Positions 7,759 to 16,553 of a stretch of DNA of 64,000 nucleotides are shown here, piece after piece. The DNA is from an uncultured Roseovarius sp. (GTDB lineage: Bacteria > Pseudomonadota > Alphaproteobacteria > Rhodobacterales > Rhodobacteraceae), in NCBI GenBank assembly GCA_947499555.1, contig CANMOU010000001.1, forward strand, positions 1,240,001 to 1,304,000, written 5' to 3'. The stretch's first letter is position 1, and every line of letters starts with the position of its first letter. Made by a program: the position numbers and the translations under genes. The notes under the pieces were generated by a model. The model had not been told where the DNA came from and made no database searches. It saw only the letters and a list, made by a program, of their open reading frames with translations.

Positions 7759-8843
7759 TTCTCGCGCAGGGCAGCAGCGACTGCGTCGGCCGCCTCATTT
7801 GTGCCTGCCGTTCCGCCCAGATCGCGTGTCAGGGCATTGCCGCGCATCAAGACGCGGTCGACAGCGGCTTGCAATTGCGCCCCATCCGCCAAAAGCCCGG
7901 CATGGTCGTGACGCACGCCGAGCCAGTTGAGCATCATCGCGGCGGACAGGATCATGGCAAACGGATTGGCCACGCCTTGCCCTGCGATATCCGGTGCTGA
8001 ACCATGACAGGGTTGAAACACTGCATGCTCAAGCCCGATATCCGCCGACGGGGCAACACCAAGTCCGCCCATGATACCCGCCCCCAAATCCGAAAGGATA
8101 TCACCGAACATGTTTTCAGTGACCATGACGTCAAAATCCCACGGACGCTGCACCATCCAAAGCGCGGTTGCGTCCACATAGGCATGATCATTGGTGATAT
8201 CCGGATGACGGGCCGCTTCGGCGTCAAATATTTCACGAAAAAAGGCGAAGGCCCGGAACACATTGGCCTTGTCCACACAGGTCACGTGACCGGGACCGCT
8301 GCCTTGCGTTCGTCGCTGGCCCGCCAGGTCAAAGGCGAAGCGGAAGAGCTTTTCCGACACCTCCCGCGTGATGCGTAAGGTTTCGCGCGCTTCGTTTGCC
8401 TCCACCTCGCCGCATCCCTGGGTGTAAAAAAGCCCTTCCGTGCTTTCGCGGATCAGCACAAAGTCGATCTCTTTGCCGTCTGGTATTGTGAGTGGTGAGA
8501 GCGCTGCGGCATTCACGCGCACAGGGCGCACGCCGGCAAAGAGATCAAGCCGCTTGCGAATATCAATCTGAGGGGAGATTTCGGTGCCGTCCGGATAGCG
8601 CACATCGGGCAACCCCATTGCAGACAGCAAAATGGCCGACGCCTTACGCGCCACGTCCATTGACTGCTCTGGAAAGGATTCACCGGTTTGCGCATAATTC
8701 GCCGCCCCGGCAGGCACCACGGAAAACGCGAGATCATAATCCGAAGAGGCCTCCGACATCGCCTTGAGTATCGAGACGGTCGGCCGCATGATTTCCGGAC
8801 CAATCCCGTCCCCCTCAAACACAGCGATCTCGAAACTTTGCAT
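7755..8843 (-). CDS. isocitrate/isopropylmalate dehydrogenase-family protein
   Basis: This 362-residue NAD(P)-dependent beta-decarboxylating dehydrogenase of the LeuB/tartrate-dehydrogenase family carries GDGIGPEIM near residue 11, RESTEGLFYTQG around 132, the metal-binding aspartates in MFGDILSDLGAGIMGG, and the nucleotide-site CHGSAPDIAGQGVANP. Ordinary leucine-pathway LeuB is usually encoded with leuCD. Here the gene heads a catabolic operon, so a tartrate, malate or hydroxy-acid substrate is more likely. It overlaps the Gfo/Idh gene by four bases and is transcribed divergently from the 8969 operon. Confidence 0.85.
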   Translation of the reverse strand: MQSFEIAVFEGDGIGPEIMRPTVSILKAMSEASSDYDLAFSVVPAGAANYAQTGESFPEQSMDVARKASAILLSAMGLPDVRYPDGTEISPQIDIRKRLDLFAGVRPVRVNAAALSPLTIPDGKEIDFVLIRESTEGLFYTQGCGEVEANEARETLRITREVSEKLFRFAFDLAGQRRTQGSGPGHVTCVDKANVFRAFAFFREIFDAEAARHPDITNDHAYVDATALWMVQRPWDFDVMVTENMFGDILSDLGAGIMGGLGVAPSADIGLEHAVFQPCHGSAPDIAGQGVANPFAMILSAAMMLNWLGVRHDHAGLLADGAQLQAAVDRVLMRGNALTRDLGGTAGTNEAADAVAAALREK

Positions 8844-8968
8844 ATAACCCCCCCCCGTGAACTGCCGAACGAGATCTCCGCTGGCGGCAGCATTGACAAT
8901 GTATGCATTAAAAAATACGCAAGAGCCAGAGGAAATTTCTCAACCCACTCAATATTGGATCACATCCC
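8844..8968. promoter_or_regulatory. divergent promoter region of the catabolic locus
   Basis: This 125-base gap separates two divergent operons. On the plus strand TTGACA begins near 8894, followed by the near-palindrome AATGTATGCATT, a plausible -35 and regulator site. I cannot fix a transcription start for either direction. The TGGTAA-N7-TTACCA repeat found before the TRAP operon is not present here. Confidence 0.4.
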
Positions 8969-9256
8969 ATGTTCGCCGTTACCGTGACTTTCGAAATCAA
9001 GCCCGACGAAATGGTGAATTTCCTGCCTTTGATGCAGCAAAACGCGCGACAATCGCTTGAGAATGAGCCCGGTTGCCAGGTCTTCGATATCTGCCACAGC
9101 TTTGGAGAAAGCACCGTCTTTCTCTACGAGATCTATGATGACAAAGTCGCCTTCGACACCCATCTTGCCACTCAGCATTTCAAAAACTTTGATGCCGCCA
9201 CCGCCGCGATGATAGAAACCAAGGACGTGCGCGTCTTTGAAGAGGTCATCAGATGA
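8969..9256 (+). CDS. antibiotic biosynthesis monooxygenase (ABM)-domain protein
   Basis: This 95-residue protein is a single ABM-fold (dimeric ferredoxin-like) domain of the YgiN/LsrG type. It has the N-terminal strand FAVTVTFEIKP, NEPGCQVFDICHS in the middle, and the YDDKVAFDTHLATQHFKNF helix whose histidines line the pocket. Family members include quinol monooxygenases and sugar-phosphate isomerases such as LsrG. It is first in a four-gene operon with 4-base overlaps, so a role in the same catabolic pathway is likelier than quinone oxidation. No strong ribosome site is visible. Confidence 0.85.
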   Translation: MFAVTVTFEIKPDEMVNFLPLMQQNARQSLENEPGCQVFDICHSFGESTVFLYEIYDDKVAFDTHLATQHFKNFDAATAAMIETKDVRVFEEVIR

Positions 9257-10050
9257 AAGAATGGGAGGTCTTCGCGGTCAAATATGCCGACCGCAACGCG
9301 CGCACTCGCGCAGACAGCTTCATATTCGACGACAATCACGATGCGCCGCATGCGATGGATTACTTCATCTGGGTTCTGCGCCACGACAGCCGCGTCATCG
9401 TTGTCGATACCGGGTACGACGCATCCGAGGCTGAGGCGCGAGATCGGCCTATCCGTTTGCCCCCGGCAGAGGCGCTGGCCCCTCTGGATATCGATCCACG
9501 CGCCGTCACCGACATCATCATTACGCATCTGCATTATGACCACGCCGGCGGGCTGCACCTTTTTCCTAATGCACAGGTGCATTTGCAGGCGGCGGAAATG
9601 GAATATGCGACAGGCCCTTGCATGTGCCATGACACGCTGCGCATGCCGTTCACCGCCGGTCATGTCTGCGAAACAATCCATCGTCTCTATAATGGCAAGC
9701 TCAGCTTTTACCTGGGCGACCACCAGCTCGAAGACGGCATCAGCCTGCACCTGATCGGTGGGCATTCCCGCGGGCTTCAGGCGGTGCGCGTCAATACGTC
9801 TGCCGGGTGGCTTGTGCTGGCCTCAGACAGCGCGCATTTTTACGAAAATGTCTTGCAGGCCAAACCGTTCCCCATCGTTGTCGATGTCGAAGACATGTTA
9901 GCGGGTTTTGACATGCTCAAATCTCTGGCCAGCCGACCGGAGTTGATCGTGCCGGGGCATGATCCAATGGTGCGTGAACTCTTTGAGATCGGCCCCGCCG
10001 ATCATATCAATCGGCTTGATCTCGGACCGTTGCGGGAGATTTCGCTGTGA
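9253..10050 (+). CDS. metallo-beta-lactamase-fold hydrolase (lactonase-like)
   Basis: This 265-residue zinc hydrolase has the signature THLHYDHAGG with ligands H92, H94, D96 and H97. A further histidine lies in LIGGHSRG, a bridging aspartate in LASDSAHF and a last histidine in VPGHDP. The layout matches the AHL-lactonase branch, whose members open lactone rings. In this operon, with otnK- and otnC-like genes directly downstream (4-base overlaps), opening of a sugar-acid lactone is an equally good or better reading than quorum quenching, although a luxI-type gene lies 7 kb away. The activity is not proven. Confidence 0.85.
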   Translation: MKEWEVFAVKYADRNARTRADSFIFDDNHDAPHAMDYFIWVLRHDSRVIVVDTGYDASEAEARDRPIRLPPAEALAPLDIDPRAVTDIIITHLHYDHAGGLHLFPNAQVHLQAAEMEYATGPCMCHDTLRMPFTAGHVCETIHRLYNGKLSFYLGDHQLEDGISLHLIGGHSRGLQAVRVNTSAGWLVLASDSAHFYENVLQAKPFPIVVDVEDMLAGFDMLKSLASRPELIVPGHDPMVRELFEIGPADHINRLDLGPLREISL

Positions 10051-11276
10051 AAATCGGTGTCATCGCAGATGACTTCACCGGCGCGTCCGATATCGCGCTG
10101 ACCCTGGCCGAAGGCGGGATGCGCGCGGCGCAATTCATCGGCGTGCCGGATGCGCCTGCGCCATCAGAGATCGAGGCAGGCGTCGTGGCGCTTAAATCCC
10201 GCACCTGCCCCGTTTCTGAGGCCATCGAGACCTCGCTTGCCGCCTGCGACTGGCTCTGCGCGCAAGGGGCCGCTCAAATCATCTTCAAGGTTTGCTCGAC
10301 CTTTGACAGCACCGATGACGGCAATATCGGACCGGTGCTTGACGCCCTTGCCGAACGGTTAGGCGCGGCCCGGGTCATCGTCTGCCCTGCCTTCCCGGAA
10401 AACGGGCGCAGCGTCTATCAGGGCCACCTTTTCGTTGCCGACAGGCTGCTGAATGAAAGCGGGATGCAGAACCACCCGCTCACCCCGATGAAGGACGCCG
10501 ACCTGCGCCGCGTTCTGGCACGTCAAAGCCACCGAGCAGTGGGACATGTGCCTGCCCTCACCGTGATGCAGGGCCCCGAGGCCATTCGCGCCGCATTGCC
10601 TGCCGATGGCCATGTGATAGTGGACGCCATCCGCGACGCAGACCTCATGGAGATCGGCAAAGCCGCGAAAGGCGAGAGCTTGCTCTGCGGCGGATCAGGC
10701 ATTGCACTTGGCCTGCCTGCCAATTTCGATGCAACAAGCGGCACGCCGGACTGGGAAGCGATCAAAGGGCCAGGCGTGGTTCTGTCTGGTTCCTGCAGCA
10801 TCGCCACCCGCGCACAGGTGGCGCGTTTCAGGATCACCGCCCCCCATCGCGAGGTGACCGCAGAGGACATTGTCGATGGTCGGACCCGCGCCGGGGGTCT
10901 GGCCGATTGGGCAATTGCACAGCCCTCCGCGCCTCTGATCTACTCGTCGGCAGACCCCGAGGTCGTGCGCGCCGCGCAAGACAGGTTCGGTCGCGAAACC
11001 GTGGCCCATGCGATTGAAACGCTCTTTTCCGATCTCGCACAGCTTCTTGTCAAAAAAGGTATTTCCCGGCTTGTCGTCGCAGGCGGTGAAACCTCTGGCG
11101 CGGTGGTCTCCGGCCTCGACGCCACCATGCTCCAAATCGGCCCGCGCCTCGCCGCTGGGGTCCCTGCCCTGCGCCTTGGAACAGACCGTCCCATTGCATT
11201 GGCGCTTAAGTCCGGCAATTTTGGCGATGAGGATTTCTTTGCCAGCGCGCTGGCCCGAATGGAAGGCACGCCATGA
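10047..11276 (+). CDS. otnK: four-carbon acid sugar kinase family protein (OtnK-like)
   Basis: A 409-residue ATP-dependent kinase of the former DUF1537 family, which phosphorylates oxo-tetronates or tetronates at C4. The N-terminal substrate motif DDFTGASD is at residues 8-15 and FKVCSTFDSTDDGNIG at about 75-90. The C-terminal ATP-binding part contains VLSGSCSIATRAQVARF and VAGGETSGAVVSGL, both typical. It starts with GTG overlapping the upstream stop (GTGA) and overlaps the aldolase gene by four bases. OtnK works with OtnC; the pair is present here, which supports the symbol. The exact stereoisomer used is not decided. Confidence 0.85.
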   Translation: MKIGVIADDFTGASDIALTLAEGGMRAAQFIGVPDAPAPSEIEAGVVALKSRTCPVSEAIETSLAACDWLCAQGAAQIIFKVCSTFDSTDDGNIGPVLDALAERLGAARVIVCPAFPENGRSVYQGHLFVADRLLNESGMQNHPLTPMKDADLRRVLARQSHRAVGHVPALTVMQGPEAIRAALPADGHVIVDAIRDADLMEIGKAAKGESLLCGGSGIALGLPANFDATSGTPDWEAIKGPGVVLSGSCSIATRAQVARFRITAPHREVTAEDIVDGRTRAGGLADWAIAQPSAPLIYSSADPEVVRAAQDRFGRETVAHAIETLFSDLAQLLVKKGISRLVVAGGETSGAVVSGLDATMLQIGPRLAAGVPALRLGTDRPIALALKSGNFGDEDFFASALARMEGTP

Positions 11277-11917
11277 GCGAAGAGGCCAAACTGCGTGAAG
11301 AGATTTGCGCCATAGCCAAGTCGATGTTCGACCGGGGCCTGACCTGCGGCGCGTCTGGCAATATCTCGGCGCGGCTTTCGGATGGCACGCTATTGATGAC
11401 GCCCACTGGCAGTTCAATGGGCTTTCTCGACCCAGCGCGGATCAGCCATTTGGACGCCGACATGACGCTTCTCTCCGGTGATCCGCCCACCAAGGAAATC
11501 CCATTGCATAGTGCGTTCTATGAGACCCGCACCGGAACGGGCGCGGTGGTCCATCTGCATTCCACCCATTCCGTGGCGCTCTCGGTGCTGCCTGACACCG
11601 ACCCCGAAGACGTGCTGCCGCGCCTGACGCCCTATTCCCTGATGCGCTTGGGCCGGGTGAAACTACTGCCTTTCTTCCTTCCCGGTGACGCCGCGATGGG
11701 AGAAGCCGTGCGCGGGCTGGCAGGGAAACGCTCGGCCGTTTTGCTGGCCAACCACGGCCCGGTTGTCGCGGGCAAGGATCTCTGGGCCGCTGTCTATGCG
11801 ATGGAAGAGCTGGAAGAGACCGCGAAGCTGGCGATCCTGACACGCGGGGCGAACCCACGGCTGTTGCAGGAAGCCGAGGTGCGGGCACTGGCGGCGAAGT
11901 TTGATTTGGATGTGTAA
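11273..11917 (+). CDS. otnC: class II aldolase/adducin family, 3-oxo-tetronate 4-phosphate decarboxylase-like
   Basis: This 214-residue zinc aldolase-fold enzyme has the phosphate-binding GASGNISAR (26-34), TPTGSSMGFL (43-52), catalytic-position E75 in TKEIPLHSAFY, the zinc histidines H94 and H96 in VVHLHSTHS and a third in ANHGPV. OtnC decarboxylates 3-oxo-tetronate 4-phosphate to dihydroxyacetone phosphate, which enters central metabolism. It is the last gene of the operon, overlapping the kinase by four bases. Fuculose-phosphate aldolase-like proteins share these motifs, so OtnC rests mainly on pairing with the kinase. Confidence 0.82.
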   Translation: MSEEAKLREEICAIAKSMFDRGLTCGASGNISARLSDGTLLMTPTGSSMGFLDPARISHLDADMTLLSGDPPTKEIPLHSAFYETRTGTGAVVHLHSTHSVALSVLPDTDPEDVLPRLTPYSLMRLGRVKLLPFFLPGDAAMGEAVRGLAGKRSAVLLANHGPVVAGKDLWAAVYAMEELEETAKLAILTRGANPRLLQEAEVRALAAKFDLDV

Positions 11918-12152
11918 AAGGCGGAGTAGAGTGTTGGTCAGAGGAAAGGCAGTGTCAAACAGCGGCTTTTTGTCCTTTCTGCACATCTGCTCATCGCACC
12001 CTACACACGGAATGAAGGGGCCCAGCCCCGCCATGCCCGCGCCGAGCCGGCCCGTGGGGTTGGCGCTGAGGCATTTTTTTGTTTGGCAGGTTTTGCCGCC
12101 TGGCGAAACCAAACAAATTTCATCAAAACTCACGTAGCCTTACACGTAACCA
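11918..12152. other. gap between convergent genes with imperfect hairpins
   Basis: This stretch separates the otnC-like gene from the convergent thiamine-diphosphate enzyme gene. CCAGCCCC (12021-12028) can pair with GGGGTTGG near 12055-12062, followed after about ten bases by seven T residues (12074-12080); this could end the plus-strand operon. GTTTGG/CCAAAC arms lie just after. No coding sequence is apparent. Confidence 0.35.
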
Positions 12153-12198
12153 GCGATGTCTGAAAAGGACATCGCCCCGGAAACTTTTCAAGTTTCCG
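12153..12198 (-). terminator. twin stem-loops at the 3' end of the thiamine-diphosphate enzyme gene
   Basis: GCGATGTC/GACATCGC (12153-12160 with 12168-12175) is followed by CGGAAACTT/AAGTTTCCG (12178-12186 with 12190-12198) with a 3-base loop. The second hairpin covers the minus-strand stop codon at 12188-12190. The identical arm CGGAAACTT recurs in a twin-hairpin arrangement beyond fdhA at 25106-25152, so this looks like a reused terminator design. Confidence 0.6.
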
Positions 12199-13849
12199 CC
12201 GCCTTCAACCCCGCCGCACGCATCTCGCTCAGGGACTGCCTTGGTGTGAGCGCCTCTGGCGACACGTTCAAGTCCAGCACAGCCCCCGTCTTTGACGCCA
12301 AAGCCCGCTCAAACGCTGCGGCAAAATCCTCCGTTTGCTCCACCCGCTCGGCATGAAACCCATAAGCCTTTGCCAGCGCCGGGAAATCCGGGTTCACCAT
12401 GTCCGTACCGGACACCCGCTCGGGGAAATGCCGTTCCTGATGCGCACGGATTGTGCCGTAGATGCCGTTGTTTACGATGAGCACAATGGGCTGCGCCCCG
12501 GCTTGGGCGGCACTGGCCAGTTCCTGACAATTCATCTGGAAATCCCCGTCGCCTGCAAAACAAAGCACGACACGCTCAGGATGCGCCACCTTGGCCGCAA
12601 TCGCGGCAGGCAATCCATAGCCCATGGCCCCTGATTGCGGCGCAAGAAGCTTGGATCTTGGCCCGTATTTCATGAATTTGTTGGGCCAAACTGCAAAATT
12701 CCCAGCGCCATTGGTGATGATCGCATCCTCGGACAGCACTGCACGCAGATGCGCAGTCACCTTGCCCATATCCACCGGAGAGGGCAGGTCAGGCAGTTCC
12801 AGACTGGCCTCATAAGCCGCCCGCGCCTCGGCCCGCCAATCGACCCAATCGCCCCTAACCGGAGTAAGGCTTGCGGCAAAAGCGTTTGGCCCGGCCGGAA
12901 GGCCCAGCCGCGGCGCGTAGATCTTGCCGATTTCGGACGCATCGGGATGCACATGGATCACCGTCTGGCGCGGCTCAGGCACGTCAAAGAGCCGATAGGC
13001 ATCCGTGGTCATCTCGCCAAAGCGGATGTTGACCGCCAGCACCACATCGGCGCGTGCAATCAGATCCTTCACATGGGACGGCATGCCCACGCCAGCCTCT
13101 CCGGCATAGCAATCCGAGTGATTGTCGAATTGGTCCTGATAGCGAAACGCGGCGACCACGGGGATGTCGGAGACTTCCGCGAAGCCCTGTAATTGTGCAC
13201 GGCCCTCTGGCGTCCAGTTGCATCCCCCGGTGATCACGAGCGGTTTCTCAGCGGCTTCCAGAATTGCCCGCAATCCGGTCAGCGCGTCGGTTGCGGGCGC
13301 AGGCTCGGCCATCTCAAACGGACCGCTCAGGGGCGTGGCATCAGTGAGCGAGGTCAACATATCCTCGGGCAGTGCGATCACCACCGGCCCCGGTCTCCCG
13401 GATAAAGCAATGGCCCATGCGCGGCTGAGGATTTCGGGAATGCGCTCCACCCGGTCAATCTCAACCGCCCATTTGGCCATCGTGCCAAAGACGGCACGGT
13501 AATCCATCTCCTGAAACGCCTCACGGCCCTTCTGGTCGGTGCCCACCTGCCCCACGAACAACAGCATTGGCGCACTGTCCTGACGGGCCGTGTGCACTCC
13601 GATGGAGGCATTCGTGGCCCCCGGCCCGCGTGTGACCAGGCATATCCCCGGGCTGCCGGTCAGCTTGCCATAGGCCGCCGCCATAAAGGCCGCGCCGCCC
13701 TCGTTCCGGCAGAGCACGAAATCAAGATGGCCTTTGGTGTCATAAAGCGCATCCAGCACCGCCAGGTAGCTTTCCCCCGGCACTCCAAAGCTCTTGGTGG
13801 CTCCCAAAGCCACAAGGCTTTCGACCAAAAGCTGACCCCCGTTGCGCAT
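12188..13849 (-). CDS. thiamine diphosphate-dependent enzyme, acetolactate synthase large-subunit-like
   Basis: The 553-residue product has the three-domain architecture of the acetolactate synthase family. Its parts are an N-terminal pyrimidine-binding domain with GVPGESY carrying the activating glutamate (about residue 24), a central domain around 190-320, and a C-terminal diphosphate/Mg site GDGDFQMNCQELASAAQ ending with NNGIYGT. There is no regulatory (IlvH) subunit gene next to it. Members like this are often not true acetolactate synthases but carboligases or decarboxylases of unknown substrate. It has GGGGACAGG upstream of its start and ends in a hairpin overlapping its stop. Confidence 0.82.
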   Translation of the reverse strand: MRNGGQLLVESLVALGATKSFGVPGESYLAVLDALYDTKGHLDFVLCRNEGGAAFMAAAYGKLTGSPGICLVTRGPGATNASIGVHTARQDSAPMLLFVGQVGTDQKGREAFQEMDYRAVFGTMAKWAVEIDRVERIPEILSRAWAIALSGRPGPVVIALPEDMLTSLTDATPLSGPFEMAEPAPATDALTGLRAILEAAEKPLVITGGCNWTPEGRAQLQGFAEVSDIPVVAAFRYQDQFDNHSDCYAGEAGVGMPSHVKDLIARADVVLAVNIRFGEMTTDAYRLFDVPEPRQTVIHVHPDASEIGKIYAPRLGLPAGPNAFAASLTPVRGDWVDWRAEARAAYEASLELPDLPSPVDMGKVTAHLRAVLSEDAIITNGAGNFAVWPNKFMKYGPRSKLLAPQSGAMGYGLPAAIAAKVAHPERVVLCFAGDGDFQMNCQELASAAQAGAQPIVLIVNNGIYGTIRAHQERHFPERVSGTDMVNPDFPALAKAYGFHAERVEQTEDFAAAFERALASKTGAVLDLNVSPEALTPRQSLSEMRAAGLKAAET

Positions 13850-13922
13850 GTGCCTGTCCCCGGCAATTGAACTCGCCGCACCCTAGCGCGGTGCGCGCGC
13901 GATCTTCAACCGCTCTTGCAGG

Positions 13923-14882
13923 TCAGGACCAGTCTTTGGGCCGTGTGCGCTCAAGCTCAGGCGGGATGGGGATATGCTCACTCGTGTCACCGGGCGGCAG
14001 GTGGAACGGCCCGTTCTCCCAATCTGCAGCATTCCAAGCCTTTTTGGCCTCTTCGATCCGATCCTTGGACGAGGACACGAAATTCCACCAGATGTAGCGC
14101 TGTTCACTCAAGGTCTCGCCCCCAAGCGCCATCAGCCGCGCGCCCTGAGGCCCTGCTTTCACCGACAAGGAATCTCCGGGCCGAAAGACCATCATCTGCC
14201 CGGCCTCAAAGCTATCTCCGGCCACCTCAATGCTGCCTTGGGTGACGTAGATCCCGCGATCCTCATGTTCATCCGGCAATGGAAACTGGGCGCCAGCAGC
14301 CAGCGTGACATCGGCATAGAATATCTCAGACTGCATGGTCACCGGGCTTTTCTCGCCCCAGCCGGTGCCAAGGATCAGCTTCGCCTTGGCTCCGCCATCA
14401 GCGATGCCCGGAAGTGCGCCCTGCTTGTGATGCTCAAAATCGGGCGCCATATCCTCGCGATCTTCCGGCAAGGCGACCCAGGTCTGAATGCCAAAAAGCT
14501 TGTGCCGTGTGGCCCGTGTCTCGGCGCTTGTGCGTTCCGAGTGCGTGACGCCCCGGCCCGCTACCATCCAGTTCACCTCTCCGGGATAAATCATCTGATG
14601 TGTGCCCAGACTGTCGCGGTGCTCAAACTCGCCCTGATAGAGATAGGTCACTGTTCCAAGCCCGATATGCGGATGGGGGCGCACATCGATGCCGCCATCG
14701 GTGATGAATTCCGCCGGGCCCATCTGATCAAAGAAGATGAAGGGGCCAACCATCTGCCGCTTGGGGCTTGGCAGCGCGCGGCGCACTTCAAAGCCACCCA
14801 GATCACGGGCGCGGGGAATGATGAGCGTTTCCAGTTGACCGCTGTTTGGACAGTCCGGCGAATGTGTGGGGTTCCAGCTCAT
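13923..14882 (-). CDS. pirin family protein
   Basis: This 319-residue bicupin protein has the metal-binding cluster in the N-terminal cupin: DVRPHPHIGLGTVTYLYQGEF (histidines near 68 and 70) and GVTHSE with the remaining His/Glu. A C-terminal cupin follows with FEAGQMMVFRPGD. Bacterial pirins can act as quercetin 2,3-dioxygenases or redox/metal sensors. It overlaps the upstream esterase-like gene by four bases and is the last gene of a three-gene operon with a ring-cleaving dioxygenase, which favours a role in handling aromatic or quinone compounds. Confidence 0.88.
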   Translation of the reverse strand: MSWNPTHSPDCPNSGQLETLIIPRARDLGGFEVRRALPSPKRQMVGPFIFFDQMGPAEFITDGGIDVRPHPHIGLGTVTYLYQGEFEHRDSLGTHQMIYPGEVNWMVAGRGVTHSERTSAETRATRHKLFGIQTWVALPEDREDMAPDFEHHKQGALPGIADGGAKAKLILGTGWGEKSPVTMQSEIFYADVTLAAGAQFPLPDEHEDRGIYVTQGSIEVAGDSFEAGQMMVFRPGDSLSVKAGPQGARLMALGGETLSEQRYIWWNFVSSSKDRIEEAKKAWNAADWENGPFHLPPGDTSEHIPIPPELERTRPKDWS

Positions 14883-15511
14883 GTTGCGTCTCCTCTCTCT
14901 CGATGCGGGCGTTTCAAGAAGTCCGTGACGGCCCGGTACTCATCGAGGGCAATTTCATGCCCACCATTGTGCAGTAAGGTTTCGACAATCGCGCCTTGCG
15001 CGTCGAACCAGGTGATCAGGCGTTCGGTGAGGGGCCAGGGGCAGATCGGATCAGCCCGCCCCGCCGTCAGAAGCACCTTCAGCCCCTGCAACCCGTCCAC
15101 CGGACCGGGTGACCAGGGGATGAGCGGATGCATGAGCGCCACACGATCAAACAGGCCGGCCTGCGCCATAATCACGAAACTCAGGATATTCGCGCCGTTG
15201 GAATAGCCGAAACCATAGACAGGTGAACTGGGATGATCAGCCGCGTGCACCTTGATGAATCTGGACATCGTTTCAACACGCTGCGGCAGGTCTTTCATGT
15301 CATAGACCCCTTCGCCGCTGCGCTTGAAGAACCGTGCCGCGCCGTTTTCGTCCACATCCCCTGTGGGCGAGACAACGCCCGCCGCCGGATCAATGCGCCG
15401 CGCAAAGGAAAAGAACTGCGACGCGTCTCCACCCGTGCCGTGAAACGCGAAGATCAGAGGCGCACCCGTTTCCGGGGGATGCGCCAAATGCTGATAGCTG
15501 TCCTTGCTCAT
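14879..15511 (-). CDS. alpha/beta hydrolase, carboxylesterase/phospholipase type (MhqD-like)
   Basis: This 210-residue alpha/beta hydrolase has the oxyanion strand IFAFHGTGGDASQF (about 19-32), the nucleophile elbow GFGYSNGAN with serine near 108, the acid in TAGRADPICPW (about 155) and the histidine in HNGGHEIALDE (about 183). It lies four bases after the ring-cleaving dioxygenase gene and overlaps the pirin gene by four bases. The pairing of such an esterase with a VOC dioxygenase mirrors the Bacillus MhqD/MhqO methylhydroquinone-response proteins. The substrate is inferred only. Confidence 0.8.
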   Translation of the reverse strand: MSKDSYQHLAHPPETGAPLIFAFHGTGGDASQFFSFARRIDPAAGVVSPTGDVDENGAARFFKRSGEGVYDMKDLPQRVETMSRFIKVHAADHPSSPVYGFGYSNGANILSFVIMAQAGLFDRVALMHPLIPWSPGPVDGLQGLKVLLTAGRADPICPWPLTERLITWFDAQGAIVETLLHNGGHEIALDEYRAVTDFLKRPHRERGDAT

Positions 15512-15514
15512 CTC

Positions 15515-16450
15515 TTAACCATCCACAATGTCCGGCAATTGTGCCTCGATTTTCTCGCGCAGCGGCTCGTACCGGGTGGGCAGCTTCAACGCCTGCCCAA
15601 GATTGGCCGTATCCTCGTCGCGGTCAAATCCCGGCTCATTGGTGGCGATCTCGAAAAGAACACCGCCGGGGATGCGGAAATAAATGGCCCAGAAGTAATC
15701 GCGGTCAATCACCGGGGTCACCTGGTAGCCGGTATCAAGAAGCTGTTCGCGCACGGCAAGCTGTGCCGCGCGATCTTCCACAGCAAAGGCGATGTGATGG
15801 ACAGACCCTGCACCCTGACTTGCAGGTTTGGCACCAGGCAATTCTTGCAGATCAATCGTGTCGGCGGCATTGCCGCCTTCGATGATGAACCGCGTGAGGT
15901 CTCCTTCGGTGTCCGCCTTTTGGTAGCCCATGAAACCCAGAAGCTCCGCCGTGGCCCCTGCCTTTTGCAAGGCAAAGCGCGCGCCGCGAAAACCCAGAAT
16001 GCCCACATCCTCGGGCAGATCCGCGCCGGTCCAGTGGGTACGGCCGCGCGGATCAGTTTCCACGAGCGCAAACCCGTCCCCATGCGGGCCGTCAAAACTC
16101 AGGCGCTTTTCACCAAAGGCAGTGCTCTCTTGCAGGCCCGTCACGCCTGCAGCGGTCAACCTGTCTTTCCAATAGTCCAGCGCACCGTGGGGTACGGCAA
16201 ATTCGGTGACGCCCACCTCCCCCACGCCGCGCCGCCCGTTTGGCATGCCGCCAAAGGGAAAGGTGGTCATGACAGAGCCGGGCGTGCCAACCTCGTCGCC
16301 GAAATAAAGATGATAGACCTCAGGCGCGTCGAAATTGACCGTCTTCTTGATCCGGCGCAGGCCAAGGATTTGCGTGAAAAACGCGTTGTTCTGATTGGCG
16401 TCACCCGCCATCGACGTGACGTGATGCAGGCCTTTGATCTCTTTGATCAT
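15515..16450 (-). CDS. ring-cleaving dioxygenase, VOC/glyoxalase family (MhqO-like)
   Basis: This 311-residue protein has two vicinal-oxygen-chelate modules. The first begins IKGLHHVTSMAGDANQNNAFF and the second is marked by GSVHHIAFAVEDRAAQ (about 215-230). The metal ligands are the paired-histidine starts of the modules and the late glutamate in FRIPGGVLFEIATNEPGF. Such enzymes open hydroquinone or catechol rings. It is first in the operon, followed by the esterase and pirin genes. No MarR-type repressor is adjacent, although mhq operons elsewhere usually have one. Confidence 0.85.
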   Translation of the reverse strand: MIKEIKGLHHVTSMAGDANQNNAFFTQILGLRRIKKTVNFDAPEVYHLYFGDEVGTPGSVMTTFPFGGMPNGRRGVGEVGVTEFAVPHGALDYWKDRLTAAGVTGLQESTAFGEKRLSFDGPHGDGFALVETDPRGRTHWTGADLPEDVGILGFRGARFALQKAGATAELLGFMGYQKADTEGDLTRFIIEGGNAADTIDLQELPGAKPASQGAGSVHHIAFAVEDRAAQLAVREQLLDTGYQVTPVIDRDYFWAIYFRIPGGVLFEIATNEPGFDRDEDTANLGQALKLPTRYEPLREKIEAQLPDIVDG

Positions 16451-16553
16451 GATGTCCTCCGTTAGGGGTCATGTTTTGGGAGGAAAGGTAGTGCGTTTTG
16501 GGAGGTGAGGATAGGCGCACGGATGTAGGGAATTTGTGCGCATGTGCACATTA

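Noticed and set aside
12188-13849. Thiamine-diphosphate enzyme as the missing oxalyl-CoA decarboxylase
   Set aside because: Its sequence around the thiamine and substrate regions follows acetolactate synthase-like proteins rather than Oxc, and it is 10 kb from frc in a different transcriptional context.
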